Source: Flammeovirgaceae bacterium UBA2366
GTDB lineage: Bacteria > Bacteroidota > Bacteroidia > Cytophagales > Cyclobacteriaceae
Assembly: GCA_002344065.1 (NCBI GenBank)
Contig: DDTK01000012.1
Coordinates: 444,965-508,964 of the forward strand
DNA: 64,000 nt
Direction: 5' to 3'
Part shown: positions 6,887-17,800 of the stretch, in pieces
Position numbering within the stretch: position 1 is the first letter of the stretch
Layout of the letters: each line of letters begins with the position of its first letter
Notes under the pieces: model-generated
Told to the model about the DNA's origin: nothing
The model's database searches: none
The model's input: the letters and a program-made list of their open reading frames with translations, nothing else
Made by a program: the position numbers and the translations under genes

Positions 6887-9058
6887 GTGCGGCATCTCCT
6901 GATTTTGTTGGCTTTAATCATGCAACTAACAGCCTTGCACGTTACCGTATTTGCTCAGGAAAAATGCGGCACCGTTCCCTACATGCAGCAACTCCGCAAT
7001 GAGGGTAAACTTCGCCAGACAGAAGAACAATTTGAAAAATGGATGACATTCAAACGACAGTCCTGGCGTTCCAATCAGCAAACACCAAACGAAAGAAATA
7101 AACAAACGCAAGGCGAACCCTACCAGATTCCGGTTGTTGTTCACATCATTCACAATGGTGAGCCTATCGGTAACGGAACCAATATTTCCGATGCCCAGAT
7201 CTTATCCCAAATCGAAGTAATCAATAAAGATTTCAAAAGATTAAATACCGATGCGGTAAATACCCCGGCAGAATTTCAACCTGTAGCGGGGAGCCTGGAT
7301 GTTGAATTTATTCTGGCCAGACGTGATCCAAACGGTTTACCGACAACAGGCATTAATCGTGTACAGGGAACGAAGACATCGTGGACCATGAGTGATAACG
7401 CCATCTTTAAATCATTGAGCTATTGGAATTCCAACGACTACCTGAATATTTGGGTTGTTAAGTTTTCAGGATCTACCATTGGTTATGCTCAATTTCCAGT
7501 GTCTGAACTTGAAGGACTTGAAAATTACCGTGACGGTCTTGCCGCTACAGATGGTGTTGCTATCGATTACCTCGCATTCGGTACCATTGATGCCGGCCCT
7601 TTCGACCTGGATCCGAAATTCAATAAAGGCAGAACGGCCACACATGAAATCGGGCACTTCTTTGGACTTCGGCACATTTGGGGAGATGCTAACTGTGGAA
7701 CAGATTACGTAGAAGATACACCAACACAACGTTCCAGCACCAGCAATTGTCCAAGTCACCCGCAAACAACAATATGCGGTACTTCCATTGTTAAAATGTT
7801 CCAGAACTACATGGATTACACCAACGATGCCTGCATGAACATTTTTACGGAAGGACAAATCGGGCGGATGGAAACTATTTTAAATGACGATGCGGTACCC
7901 AGAAGAAAGAGCCTTCTTACCTCACCAGGTTTACTGGATCCATCGTGTACTAAAATTGATGTTGCCCTACTGGGCGTGATAAGCCCGGGGGTAATTAATT
8001 GCAATCCACAAGCTGAGTTTAAAATTAATATCCGGAATGTCAGTTGTTCAGCTATCGCCTCAGTAAAAACAGTCCATTCTGTGAATGGCGGCTCCTCGGT
8101 TAGTAATACCATCACCTTCAATACCCCTCTTGCAATTAACGAACAACGCACCATTACTATTCCCGGTGTAAATTTCAGCGAGGGGATAAATGCCGTTTCC
8201 CTACAAGTTACCGAAGCAGACAATAAAGCTGATGAAGATCCTAATAACTCTTCCTTATCCATTAACATTACTGTTGATCAATCACAAGACAGAATTCCTT
8301 TACGAGAAAATTTTAATGCACTGAATTGGCCTATCGTGAACCCGCAAGATGGTTTAGCCTGGCAGATTACGGCTACCAACTTTGGAAACTCCGCCTCGGT
8401 ACAGGCTTTCAATAATGGAGCTATCGGTCATGAATCATGGCTGGCCTCACCGGTTTTAGATTTCAGCAATACTGCTAAAGCCAGTATATTTTTTGATTTG
8501 TCTTATGCCTGGAATCAAACCGCTAACGACAGGTTTAGGATTCTTGCCTCTACAGATTGTGGTGTCACCTATCAACCGCTTTCGTTCGACAGATCAGGTT
8601 CAGCCCTTTCCAGTGCAGTTTCAGCAAATCCCTGGATACCCACCAGTCCATCGCAATGGCAACAGCGTCACTTTCTTAATTTAAATAATTTGGCCGGTCA
8701 ACAAGAGGTACGGCTTGCATTTGTTTTCACGAATGCCACCGGAAATAATCTTTACCTGGATAACATCGAATTTTACGTTTCGGATAACCCCAATCCCGTG
8801 GATATCGGTAGCGATCTTTACTCGATTTACTGGCGGACTAATTTTGAGGCAATCATTACGTTCGATTTACCCGAACGCATGCCTGTTGGTATTTATGTAG
8901 TGGATATTATGGGACGCGAATACCTGAACACTACGGCACCCGATATACTCAATCAAACCTTTCCTATCGAATTGAACGGAGCAGCAACCGGAATCTACAT
9001 CATGAAAATCCGGATTGGTAACCAGTTCTACACGTCCAAGTTTTTTCTTTCCCGGTAA
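6887..9058 (+). CDS. Secreted M43 (pappalysin/cytophagalysin-type) metalloprotease, T9SS substrate
   Basis: A secreted zinc endopeptidase. The GTG start gives a complete signal peptide (cleavage after VFAQ); the next ATG, 11 codons on, would shorten it. The catalytic domain spans about residues 75-345 and carries HEIGHFFGLRH at 253-263, the HExxHxxGxxH zinc motif of metzincins, followed by a Met-containing turn (YMDYTND) and cysteine-rich loops typical of M43. Then come a CARDB/Ig-like region (about 355-465), a MAM-like beta-sandwich (about 470-640), and a C-terminal sorting domain (about 640-723) with the type A pattern ending in GIYIMKIRIGN and SKFFLSR. It would cross the inner membrane by Sec and the outer membrane by T9SS. 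Substrate unknown. Confidence 0.93.
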   Translation: MRHLLILLALIMQLTALHVTVFAQEKCGTVPYMQQLRNEGKLRQTEEQFEKWMTFKRQSWRSNQQTPNERNKQTQGEPYQIPVVVHIIHNGEPIGNGTNISDAQILSQIEVINKDFKRLNTDAVNTPAEFQPVAGSLDVEFILARRDPNGLPTTGINRVQGTKTSWTMSDNAIFKSLSYWNSNDYLNIWVVKFSGSTIGYAQFPVSELEGLENYRDGLAATDGVAIDYLAFGTIDAGPFDLDPKFNKGRTATHEIGHFFGLRHIWGDANCGTDYVEDTPTQRSSTSNCPSHPQTTICGTSIVKMFQNYMDYTNDACMNIFTEGQIGRMETILNDDAVPRRKSLLTSPGLLDPSCTKIDVALLGVISPGVINCNPQAEFKINIRNVSCSAIASVKTVHSVNGGSSVSNTITFNTPLAINEQRTITIPGVNFSEGINAVSLQVTEADNKADEDPNNSSLSINITVDQSQDRIPLRENFNALNWPIVNPQDGLAWQITATNFGNSASVQAFNNGAIGHESWLASPVLDFSNTAKASIFFDLSYAWNQTANDRFRILASTDCGVTYQPLSFDRSGSALSSAVSANPWIPTSPSQWQQRHFLNLNNLAGQQEVRLAFVFTNATGNNLYLDNIEFYVSDNPNPVDIGSDLYSIYWRTNFEAIITFDLPERMPVGIYVVDIMGREYLNTTAPDILNQTFPIELNGAATGIYIMKIRIGNQFYTSKFFLSR

Positions 9059-9087
9059 AGGGCCCGAACGTTTGCTGGGGAATTGAT

Positions 9088-9095
9088 TATCTTTG
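9088..9095 (+). promoter_or_regulatory. Candidate -7 box for ddl (TATCTTTG)
   Basis: Exact TAnnTTTG match ending 20 bases before the ddl ATG, in the 57-bp gap after the protease gene. The nearest upstream TTTG (9071-9074) is only 13 bases away, so the -33 half is doubtful. Confidence 0.35.
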
Positions 9096-9115
9096 AACCT
9101 GCTAATTATTGGTGA

Positions 9116-10201
9116 ATGACAGTTAAAAGGAAAGTAGCCCTACTCTATGGAGGACGGTCCGTTGAACATGGAGTATCGGTTAATTCAGGCCGCAACATTT
9201 TTGAATTTATTGATAAAGAACGCTTTGAAGTCGTACCTATCGGCATCAGCCAAAACGGCCAATGGTTCTTAACACAAGGCGTAACAAAGGAAGTTGAGCA
9301 GGGAAAAGCATTGGGCTTAATCCTTGATCCGAAAAATGCCGGACTGATTTTACTGGCCAGTGGCGATCGTATTAAGATTGACCTTGTTTTTCCTGTGCTG
9401 CATGGTACCGATGGCGAAGACGGGAGTATACAAGGGTTGATTAAGGCGCTTGACTTGCCCATGGTGGGTACAGGGGTATTAGGCTCCTCCGTTTCAATGA
9501 ATAAGATAATTGCGAAAAAGATGTTGAAAGAGGCAGGTGTACCGGTTACAAAGTTTTTAACCTTTAACTATCGCGATAAAAAGAAAATTAACTTTGAGGA
9601 GATTGTTAAAAAACTGAAACTCCCCTTCATGGTGAAGTCGGCCAGTCTGGGCTCTTCCGTAGGTGTTTCTAAAGTTTCGAAGAAGACTGAATTCAAAAAG
9701 GCGTTGGATGAGGCCTTTCGGTACGATCATGAAATCATTATTGAGGAGTTTATTACCGGCCGTGAAATAGAGTGTGCCATCATGGGAAACACTCCGGCCA
9801 TTGCCTCCAACCCCGGAGAGATTGTGATTCAAAAAAACTATGCTTTTTATACGTTCGATGCCAAGTATGTTGACCCGGATGCTGTAAAAATTGAAGTACC
9901 CGCTAAACTGGATAGAGCATCTGTTAAAACTATACGTGAAGTTTCTTTAAAAGCATACGAAGCATTGCGCTGCGAAGATTTTGCCCGTGTTGATTTGTTC
10001 CTCACAAAAAAGGGAAAGGTTTATGTAAACGAAATCAATACTATTCCGGGTTTTACCAACTCCAGTATGTTCCCCATGATGTGGAAAGAACGCGGTATCA
10101 GTTTTACTGACATGATCAGCAAACTTATTACCTATGCCCTTGAGCGTTTTGCCGAGAGTAAACGTATTGAACGCGGATATGAATCATCATTAAAATTCTA
10201 A
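9116..10201 (+). CDS. ddl: D-alanine--D-alanine ligase
   Basis: Ddl is an ATP-grasp enzyme that joins two D-alanines in the cytoplasm to feed the MurF step of peptidoglycan synthesis. The 361-residue product begins with the family motif LYGGRSVEHGVSVNS and continues with FPVLHGTDGEDGSIQGL, the ATP-binding PFMVKSASLGSSVGVSKV, EEFITGREIECAI, and the Mg-binding NEINTIPGFTNSSMFP near the C-terminus. Length is normal. It is followed 25 bp later by a PASTA-domain protein, a peptidoglycan-binding type, so the pair is likely one cell-wall unit. Confidence 0.96.
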   Translation: MTVKRKVALLYGGRSVEHGVSVNSGRNIFEFIDKERFEVVPIGISQNGQWFLTQGVTKEVEQGKALGLILDPKNAGLILLASGDRIKIDLVFPVLHGTDGEDGSIQGLIKALDLPMVGTGVLGSSVSMNKIIAKKMLKEAGVPVTKFLTFNYRDKKKINFEEIVKKLKLPFMVKSASLGSSVGVSKVSKKTEFKKALDEAFRYDHEIIIEEFITGREIECAIMGNTPAIASNPGEIVIQKNYAFYTFDAKYVDPDAVKIEVPAKLDRASVKTIREVSLKAYEALRCEDFARVDLFLTKKGKVYVNEINTIPGFTNSSMFPMMWKERGISFTDMISKLITYALERFAESKRIERGYESSLKF

Positions 10202-10226
10202 CCAGTCTACCTGCAAGAATCCTGAA

Positions 10227-11048
10227 ATGAAATCTACGATAAAAAAATACACATCAACATTAGGCGGAGTATTAATCAGCTTAGGCATTACTTCTGTTGT
10301 AGGGCTGATCTTATTACTTTTTTACTTCTATGTTTACCTGCCCTCTGCTACCAATCATGGTGAAACCATAACGGTGCCCAGTGTGGAAGGCTTGAACATT
10401 TCGGAACTTGAAGATTTCTTGGTCAAGCGTAACCTGCGTTATGAAGTAAATGATTCATCCTACACCGATGACTATCCACCCCTTACGGTATTGCGGCAGT
10501 TTCCGGCAGCCGGTGCAAAAGTAAAAGAGAACAGGGTGATTTATATTTCGATAAACCGTGTTACACCTCCTACGGTTCCACTTCCAAACCTGGTGGACGG
10601 ATCACTGATCAATGCTGAGGCAGTATTACGCGGTAATGAATTAAAACGCGGACGCATTCAGTTGGTGCGCGGACCATTTCTGAACCTGGTGAAAGAGATG
10701 CGTTTTGAAGGTGAGAAAATTGCGCCCGGTACACGCATCCCGAAAGGATCAATCATTGACCTGCTGGTGGAAGATGGAGGTAGCAATACGGTACCTGCAC
10801 CTGATGTACGCGGCTATACACTGGAGGATGCTAAGATCCCCATCTTTGGATCAAACCTTAACCTGGGTGAGATACATGTGGTTGGGGATACCACCGGCCG
10901 CGAAGCCATTGTGGTATTGAAACAAAAGCCCCCTGCCTATCAAAATATTAAGGTGGGCGATGTCGTTGAGTTATGGGTAGGTAAAAAAGGGACGCCCGTG
11001 CCTGAAGAGGAAGAAGAAGAGCTGGATGAAATAGATAATCAGGATTAA
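10227..11048 (+). CDS. PASTA-domain membrane protein
   Basis: A 273-residue single-pass protein with a short basic cytoplasmic tail, one membrane helix at about 13-38, and three tandem PASTA repeats outside (about 46-117, 118-190 and 192-258). PASTA domains bind uncrosslinked peptidoglycan stems or act as spacers in cell-wall sensing and synthesis. No kinase or transpeptidase domain is attached, unlike the PknB and PBP2x proteins in which the domain was defined. The end is an acidic tail (PEEEEEELDEID). The ddl context supports a peptidoglycan-related role, but the exact function is unknown. Confidence 0.88.
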   Translation: MKSTIKKYTSTLGGVLISLGITSVVGLILLLFYFYVYLPSATNHGETITVPSVEGLNISELEDFLVKRNLRYEVNDSSYTDDYPPLTVLRQFPAAGAKVKENRVIYISINRVTPPTVPLPNLVDGSLINAEAVLRGNELKRGRIQLVRGPFLNLVKEMRFEGEKIAPGTRIPKGSIIDLLVEDGGSNTVPAPDVRGYTLEDAKIPIFGSNLNLGEIHVVGDTTGREAIVVLKQKPPAYQNIKVGDVVELWVGKKGTPVPEEEEEELDEIDNQD

Positions 11049-11057
11049 CACCAAGAC

Positions 11058-12917
11058 GTGTACGGAAAGCAAATAATTCTTTTATTTCTTTGGTTAATTC
11101 CGTTGGTTGGCTTTTCCCAGCTAAAGCGCTACCCTATTCAACAAAATATCGGATCCAATTCGCAGCCCTCCTTTAAAACAAAAACCCTGGAGCCCATGTC
11201 ACTTCCCTTTTGGGATGACTTTTCATCACCCTCCGTTATCAGCGACACCTTATGGGAAAATAAAATCACGGTTTGGATTAACAATAGCATGGCCATTAAC
11301 CCGCCTACCATTGGTGTTGCCACCTTCGATGGGTTGAATGAAAACGGAATAGCGTATCGGCCAAACCCTGATCAAACCCTTGATGTAGGATTTACCGACA
11401 GCCTTGAATCTCGCAAAATTAAAATGACAGAGGTATCTCTTTTCCAAAGAAACACAGTATTCCTTAGTTTTTTCTATCAGTGGGGAGGCAACGGTGAGAT
11501 TCCTGATGCCAATGATTATCTCCGTGTAGAATTCCTAAACAACACAGGAATATGGGAACCCATGCTTACCTTGCAATCAGATGAGGGACAACTGCCTGAT
11601 CAATTTTATAGTGCTTCTATCCGTATTAACCAGGAAAGATTTTTTCATGATGATTTTCAATTCCGCTTCCGGTCCTTCGGCAGGCAATCAGGCCGGTTTG
11701 ATACCTGGCATGTTGATTATGTTTACCTGAACAAAGGCCGTTCAGAAAATGATTTAACTATTGGCTTTCCGGACAGAGCTCCGCATAAACTATTGGGCCC
11801 TTTATTTAATTCCTATTACGCTGTTCCCAAAAAACACTTTTTTACAGATCCCGAGGAAAATACCGGCTTACCTGAATTTGGAGTAACCAACCTTAGCAGC
11901 ATTCCGCAACCTTCAAACTATAACCTGGATGCAACTGTTTTTTCTTTTTTAAATGAAGTTGAAACTGAACAATTCTTTCAGGCAGCAACCTTCTTCCCTG
12001 TTCTGCCTTCCATGCAGGCCTTTGAAAAACGTATTATCCCGGTGGGGGTTAAGCCTGATCTGTCTCCCTTTGCTGCGAATGACTCATTGCACATAACTGT
12101 TCGAACAACCTATGTAACCGGAGACTCTGTTAACACAGGTTTCGAACCCATAAACTTTTACGCGAATGATACGATTCAACAATCGTATAAACTATCCAAC
12201 TACTATGCCTACGATGATGGCGTTGCAGAATATGCCGTTGGCCTTACTCAACCGGGAAATTTAGTAGCCTATAGATTTGTGATGCAGACACCCATAGCTG
12301 ATACTGTTATTGGTTTGCATGTATATTACCCAATAACAACAGGAGTATCAGCCAGTAATGCAACGTTTTATGTCTGGAATAATCTTCAGGGAAAACCCGG
12401 GCAGATTCTGCTGGAAGAATTGGTTCCTGTTCAGCCCAGAACGAATAATGAATTTGTGCAACGTAATTTCACACAATCAGCTATTGTCAAAGATACCTTC
12501 TATATTGGCTGGCGCCAGCCCACCAGCCGTGTGGCGGTTGGTCTGGATGCCAGTCAAAATACGGGGGATCAGATTTTCGTAAACATTACAGGAAGTTGGG
12601 TGCCCAATACTGATGTTACAGGAAGCCTGATGGTGCGCCCACGTTTTGGAAAAGGCAATCCTATTACTTCAACCGAAGGTCGTATGAAGGGCCATGTGTC
12701 CATCTATCCAAATCCAAATCGGGGTGAGTTTTTTATTGAAGGTGATGTTGAACGATTAGAAATTCTCAACTCGGGTGGACAACCGATCACCTTTGAAACA
12801 GAATCACTCAACAACCGAAAGCGAATACGCATTTCCTATCCAAATCCGGGTCTCTATTTGGTACGATACTTCAGCAATACCATTCCCCAAACGCAAAAGT
12901 TAATTATACACGATTAG
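11058..12917 (+). CDS. Secreted protein with T9SS type A sorting domain
   Basis: A 619-residue exported protein starting at GTG, 9 bases after the PASTA gene stop. Residues 1-20 are a signal peptide ending GFSQ. The body holds a MAM/laminin-G-like beta-sandwich region (about 50-230; WDDFSSP, YQWGGNGEIPDANDYLRVEF) and further beta-rich segments without a name. The C-terminal 80 residues are a type A sorting domain (VSIYPNPNRGEFFIEG ... GLYLVRYFSN ... QKLIIHD), so the protein should pass through T9SS and be anchored or released at the cell surface. No catalytic motif is recognisable. It sits at the 3' end of the ddl group and converges on the site-2 protease gene with a 2-bp gap. Confidence 0.88.
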   Translation: MYGKQIILLFLWLIPLVGFSQLKRYPIQQNIGSNSQPSFKTKTLEPMSLPFWDDFSSPSVISDTLWENKITVWINNSMAINPPTIGVATFDGLNENGIAYRPNPDQTLDVGFTDSLESRKIKMTEVSLFQRNTVFLSFFYQWGGNGEIPDANDYLRVEFLNNTGIWEPMLTLQSDEGQLPDQFYSASIRINQERFFHDDFQFRFRSFGRQSGRFDTWHVDYVYLNKGRSENDLTIGFPDRAPHKLLGPLFNSYYAVPKKHFFTDPEENTGLPEFGVTNLSSIPQPSNYNLDATVFSFLNEVETEQFFQAATFFPVLPSMQAFEKRIIPVGVKPDLSPFAANDSLHITVRTTYVTGDSVNTGFEPINFYANDTIQQSYKLSNYYAYDDGVAEYAVGLTQPGNLVAYRFVMQTPIADTVIGLHVYYPITTGVSASNATFYVWNNLQGKPGQILLEELVPVQPRTNNEFVQRNFTQSAIVKDTFYIGWRQPTSRVAVGLDASQNTGDQIFVNITGSWVPNTDVTGSLMVRPRFGKGNPITSTEGRMKGHVSIYPNPNRGEFFIEGDVERLEILNSGGQPITFETESLNNRKRIRISYPNPGLYLVRYFSNTIPQTQKLIIHD

Positions 12918-12919
12918 CT

Positions 12920-14038
12920 TTAATACGCTGTAAGTTCAATCGGCTTGGGGCTAAAGCAAAGCACAAAAATGATCAGGGCAATCCAGCCTAATACCTGACG
13001 ATTAACATCAAGCGGTTCTTCAATTTCAGATGGCGGATGCTCCACCCCTGCCAGCCTTCCAATGATGAAGGCAAACAATAACCAACCCGTATAACCTTGT
13101 AAGGAAGGATCGAACCATGTGAGCATAAACTGCCCGGCAAAAACAAGAAGAGCGTACATCACCGTATCGCGCATGGGTAGCTTCAATCCGCGAAAGCATA
13201 AGGTTAGAAAAATAACATAGGCCGGAATGTAAATGATCAAATCTTCAAAAGACATGTGTGGATGCACCAACCCCAATCCGGCATAAAAAACAAAGCTGAC
13301 GAAGATGATGGAGGCTACCAGTTTATGAAGGCGGAAACCAATTAACCCGTAAAGCACATGACCGCCATCCAATTGGCCGATGGGCAGGAGATTTAAAGCC
13401 GTGAAGATCAACGCCAGGAAACCTGCAAACAAATACGGATAGTGCATGATTTCATGCGGGTTGGGCATACGCTCCGGGTCAGCTACAAATTTTTCAAAAA
13501 ATAAAAACAACAAGTTTTTACCGATAACCACATCAACAATTCCCTCTTGCTGACCATAAACCTTATCGGCATACTCTAGGCCATATTGTTCATACTCCGG
13601 ATGAATCTGAAAAATGTATTCAGCAGGAGGCAGATTTGTGAATCCATAAAACAATACAATCATGGCCATTACAAAACCGGCCAGCGGGCCGGCAATACCA
13701 ATATCAAAATTTATCTTTTTTGAGGTTATGCGCTCACGTAACCGGATTATCGCACCCATGGTACCAATAGAGAATGGAAAGGGTGGCATGGGAATATAAT
13801 AAGGGAGACTTGAGTTTACCTGGTAATGGCGTGCAGTAAAGTAATGTCCAAACTCATGTACGGTAAGAATTAAAAGAAATGGAACAGAGAAATGCATACC
13901 CGAAAAAAAATCAGCCCAGGTAAAAGGGCCGTAAATGGATTTACCATGCGTCCATTCTGCCCCCGCAATAGTAGTGGTAACAAACGTGGCAATAAATAGA
14001 AATAGTTGAAGAATAATCCGCCTTGCTTCCTTGCTCAT
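12920..14038 (-). CDS. Site-2 protease family (M50) membrane metalloprotease
   Basis: An intramembrane zinc protease. The 372-residue product has about eight hydrophobic segments. The zinc motif HEFGH is at 61-65 in the second membrane region, and the third ligand motif appears as NLLPIGQLDGGH further on, matching the N/D-x-DG element of M50 enzymes. No PDZ domain is evident between the halves, so this is not a classical RseP/RIP but the compact type. Its ATG overlaps the stop of the upstream HAD gene by 4 bases (ATGA), so the two are coupled. Likely substrate unknown; anti-sigma factors or membrane-retained peptides are common targets of the family. Confidence 0.92.
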   Translation of the reverse strand: MSKEARRIILQLFLFIATFVTTTIAGAEWTHGKSIYGPFTWADFFSGMHFSVPFLLILTVHEFGHYFTARHYQVNSSLPYYIPMPPFPFSIGTMGAIIRLRERITSKKINFDIGIAGPLAGFVMAMIVLFYGFTNLPPAEYIFQIHPEYEQYGLEYADKVYGQQEGIVDVVIGKNLLFLFFEKFVADPERMPNPHEIMHYPYLFAGFLALIFTALNLLPIGQLDGGHVLYGLIGFRLHKLVASIIFVSFVFYAGLGLVHPHMSFEDLIIYIPAYVIFLTLCFRGLKLPMRDTVMYALLVFAGQFMLTWFDPSLQGYTGWLLFAFIIGRLAGVEHPPSEIEEPLDVNRQVLGWIALIIFVLCFSPKPIELTAY

Positions 14039-14655
14039 AATTTCCTGAAATAATCCAACACGCGATCGGGATGTTCTACTAAAAATGTTTGTATGCCTAA
14101 CGCTGAAGCGGCTTCAATGTTCTCTTTATTATCATCAAAAAATAAAGTTTGCTCTGGATTAAAATTATTCTCATCCAGCACTTGTGTAAAAATTCCAGGT
14201 TCAGGTTTTCGTTTACCCACCAGGTGGGAATAATAATGGATGTGAAAATAATTATTGAGGGAGGAAGCTGATGATACCTGCGGTAACATGTGTTGATTTA
14301 CAAAACTAAGGTGAATATTATTCGTGTTGCTTAGCACAGCTACTGAAAACCTCTGCTTAAGATTATCCAGCAATTGAAGTTTGGCTATTGGCAGATCAAC
14401 AAGCATGGCATTCCAGGCAGTGTCAATCTCCTTATCTGATGATGCGAAGGAAAAAATACGTTGCAAAGCTGATCGGAATTCTGAATCGGAAATTTCACCT
14501 CTTTCGTACTCAAAAAATTCGGGATTTTTCTGATACGTCAACCGTACCTGTTGAGGGGTAAAACCCGATAGTTTACAAATTGCCTGAATGGTATTATCCA
14601 CAGACAAATCGATGATGACACCACCAAGGTCGAAAATCAGGTTTTGGGGAATCAA
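14035..14655 (-). CDS. HAD-superfamily phosphatase (subfamily IA, YihX-like)
   Basis: A cytoplasmic HAD hydrolase of 206 residues. Motif I is FDLGGVIID with the nucleophile D9; motif II is a Ser/Thr around VLSNTN; motif III contributes the Lys of GKRKPEP; and motif IV is the acidic pair in FFDDNKENIEAA. A helical cap lies between motifs I and II. The DLGGV form of motif I is typical of the YihX-like sugar-phosphate phosphatases. The substrate cannot be read from sequence. Overlap with the site-2 protease gene suggests co-expression, with no obvious functional link. Confidence 0.9.
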   Translation of the reverse strand: MIPQNLIFDLGGVIIDLSVDNTIQAICKLSGFTPQQVRLTYQKNPEFFEYERGEISDSEFRSALQRIFSFASSDKEIDTAWNAMLVDLPIAKLQLLDNLKQRFSVAVLSNTNNIHLSFVNQHMLPQVSSASSLNNYFHIHYYSHLVGKRKPEPGIFTQVLDENNFNPEQTLFFDDNKENIEAASALGIQTFLVEHPDRVLDYFRKL

Positions 14656-14676
14656 GGGTTGGGGGAGATAAATAAG

Positions 14677-14750
14677 TGGGCCCAGCAGGGCACGATCCTG
14701 CGACCCCCTGATTATGAGTCAGGTGCTCTAACCAGCTGAGCTATGGGCCC
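14677..14750 (-). tRNA. tRNA with CAU anticodon (Ile2 or elongator Met)
   Basis: A complete 74-nt cloverleaf on the minus strand: acceptor GGGCCCA/TGGGCCC, D arm GCTC/GAGC, anticodon stem CCTGA/TCAGG with loop CTCATAA (anticodon CAT), T stem GCAGG/CCTGC. CCA is not encoded (A then CT). C4-G69 and C5-G68 pairs are present, which favour lysidine-modified tRNA-Ile2, but elongator Met cannot be excluded. The T-loop reads ATCGTGC, so positions 54 and 58 are A and T instead of the near-universal T54/A58. Lies 19 bases upstream of the HAD gene. Confidence 0.93.
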
Positions 14751-14836
14751 TTATTAAAGAACGACTTAAAAAGAGGTGCAATGATAAATATTAGGATTAA
14801 CATTCACAATGAAAATCCAGTGATCGAGTCATATTC

Positions 14837-17800
14837 CTACTTCACCACATGCACCCAGCTTTTACAAAATGCCTGATCGCCAATAGTTACGGTATAGTAG
14901 TAAATACCAGCATCCAAATCCTTGGCTGACCAATCATACTGGTAATTAGGTGACTCAAATACTTTACCGCCCCAGCGATTGTGAATGGTAAGGCCAACAG
15001 TAAGCCCGGCATCAGCAGGTGTTTTTCCTCCTGAGCCATATTGTATTACAAACCTATCGTTTTGACCGGGGGTTGACTCGGGTGTAATGACATTTGGAAC
15101 AAGTATAGTGTACACTGGCAATGTTGCCTGTTGCTCATAAACACAAAACTCTTTGATACCGGCAACCTTAACCGTATAGGTACCATCCTGACTATAGGTG
15201 TGGACATATTCGGGTAAATCGGTAGTAAAGCCATCACCAAAGTCGAGCAGGTAGTTTTCATCTGCTTTTTGCTCTGTTTTATTCTTTAAGAAAACCTGGG
15301 GGCGGGAAAAACAATCTGTCACAAAACCGTACTCCATTTTAACATCAATGAATGGGACAACCTCAATATTAACGGTGTCTTTAACCTTGCATCCATTGGC
15401 ATCTGTTATGAGTACAAAATATTGGGTGGTCTCTTTTGGTTGTATCACTGGTGAACTTAAAGGACCATCCTTTGTACTCCATTGGTAACTTACACCACCA
15501 CTTCCTGAAAGTTGATAGGTTGTGCCATAACAAATAACATCATCCTCTTGAGCTTTCAGTAAATTCCGGAAAACACGCACGGTTTTAAAAGCTGAGTCAA
15601 TACCAACACAGGTATTCAAATCAATTGCGCGTAATCGAACAAGATAAGTTCCCTCCTCCTTATATTGATGTAAAAATGATGTTGTGTCGGTTTTTACCAA
15701 CTGTGTGCCGTCACCCAAATCCCATTCATAAAATTCTCCACCTGTACTGAAATTTTGAAAGCGGATCGTATCTGGATAACACAACACATCCAGGCCGGGC
15801 GCATCAAACGCTACTGAGTTGGTTTGCAGCCGTGCGCGTAGTGAAGAAAGATCAAATTTAAAAGCAGCGTTGTTACAATTTGCACTGTTGTTGGTACGCG
15901 ACCATGCTCCCGGTGTGGTTGGAAAATCTGAACTTGGCAACCCGGTAGCGCTTAGCGAACGACACCCGGAGCATACCGCATGGTAAACGATACCACTTTT
16001 GTCAAACCGGCTCGTGCCACCATCAACATGCGTGCGCGATATATTTCCTCCCAGATAGGTTGCATAGAGTAGTTCAGAGGCATCTGCTGTAAGCACAATA
16101 AAGTAAAAATCAGATCCGCTGGTTGTTTTTTGCAGCGCGTCATTGGTAACGGGCATTCCTGAAGTACTGGAATTCCAATACCCCAAACCACCATTAATTA
16201 AACCACCCCACCCCGACATGTAAAGGTTATTACAATCGTTTACCAAAAATGCTGTGGGTGAAATATTGGGTATACCTATACCGGATCCGAATCGTGTAGA
16301 AAATATCAACGTGTTTAATTCACCATTAAACTTTTGCACAAACTGACCACTGTTGGCATTGCTGTACACACCTGGCGTAGTCGGAAAATTTCCGTTGGTT
16401 TGGCCGTATGTATATACATCACCATTCTTGTCAAGATCTATAAAATAAACCTGGTCAAACCCTGATGTACCAGTGAATGTGGAATACGCAATAGAATCAC
16501 CTTCGGAAGAAATTTTCATCATCCAGCCATCCACTCCTCCGGCAATTAATGATTGATACGAATTAGACGTGGTTGGGAAATCAGCGCTGGCCGTTCCGCC
16601 ACCCAGATAAATTGCATAAGTACTATCGAACTTAATAGTATGAGATGCATCAAAATTATTTCCGCCAATAAAAGCAGACCAGATAATCTGCGTAAGCATG
16701 GCATCCATTTTCACCACTACCGCATCACTGCCACCACCCCGATAGGTTGTACTGAAACTATTCACGCCAGGAAAATCTGGTGAGTTTGTAACGGAACTGA
16801 TGTATATATTTCCCAAACTATCTGTGATCACATCGCCACGCATTTCATCGCCATAGTTTCGCACCAGTGGACTACCAGGCTGATTCAAGCCATCATTTTG
16901 AGAACCGCCCAGATAGGTTGATGCTTTGAGTTGATCACCATCTCTGCTTATTCTGGAAAGGACAATATCGGAACCACTGAAATACTGAATAACATTTGTG
17001 CCCAACGGAACACCTCCATTAAATACACTACTGAATGCAGATGCAGTAGTGGGAAAGTCGAAGGAACTGGTTGTGCCCAGCACAATAAGGTCCTGTGTCC
17101 TCTCATCCATCACCAGACTATGAGGTGTCTCGTTGCCCGATCCGCCCAGGTAACTGGCATACAACAACTGGCTGCCAGTTGAATCATACTTCAGAATAGC
17201 GATATCGTAGTTACCACCATAAGTCGTCTGAAAGGCTCCTGGGCTTGCCGGAAATGAACCTCCAAAAGAAGAATTATTTACAATACCAGAAGAATACAGC
17301 GTACCCCGTTCACCGGGTGTGGCTGTGCTTCCCCAATTATCAGCTGATGAGCCAGAAAAGGTTGAGAAGATAAGCAATGGATCGATTACTAATTCATAAC
17401 AGGCATCATATCCTTCCGGAAAACGAAAGCTCAGTGTGTTATTATGAAGCACATATTCACTTTTAACCTCGCATTTTTGACCATCGATGACTTGGTAAGT
17501 AAAGGGTTTCTTTTCGATTAAATAGCCAACTGAAGTAGCCATGATAAGATTTCCATGATCCAGGTAAAGCTGATCTGCTCCATTTATTTCAATTTGCACC
17601 TGCCCTGCATAGGCAGCAGGCTTTACAATAAAATCATACTTGAGATTTTGATTGACAGAACTAATCCGAAGATCAATACCTGAATACAAATCAGGATAAA
17701 CAACTTCAGCAAAGGCATAAGCCCGCGAAGCCCATTGGGACGTATCATTGCCCAGAAAAAAATTATAATATTCTTTTGATGGTATGGATGCTACCGATGG

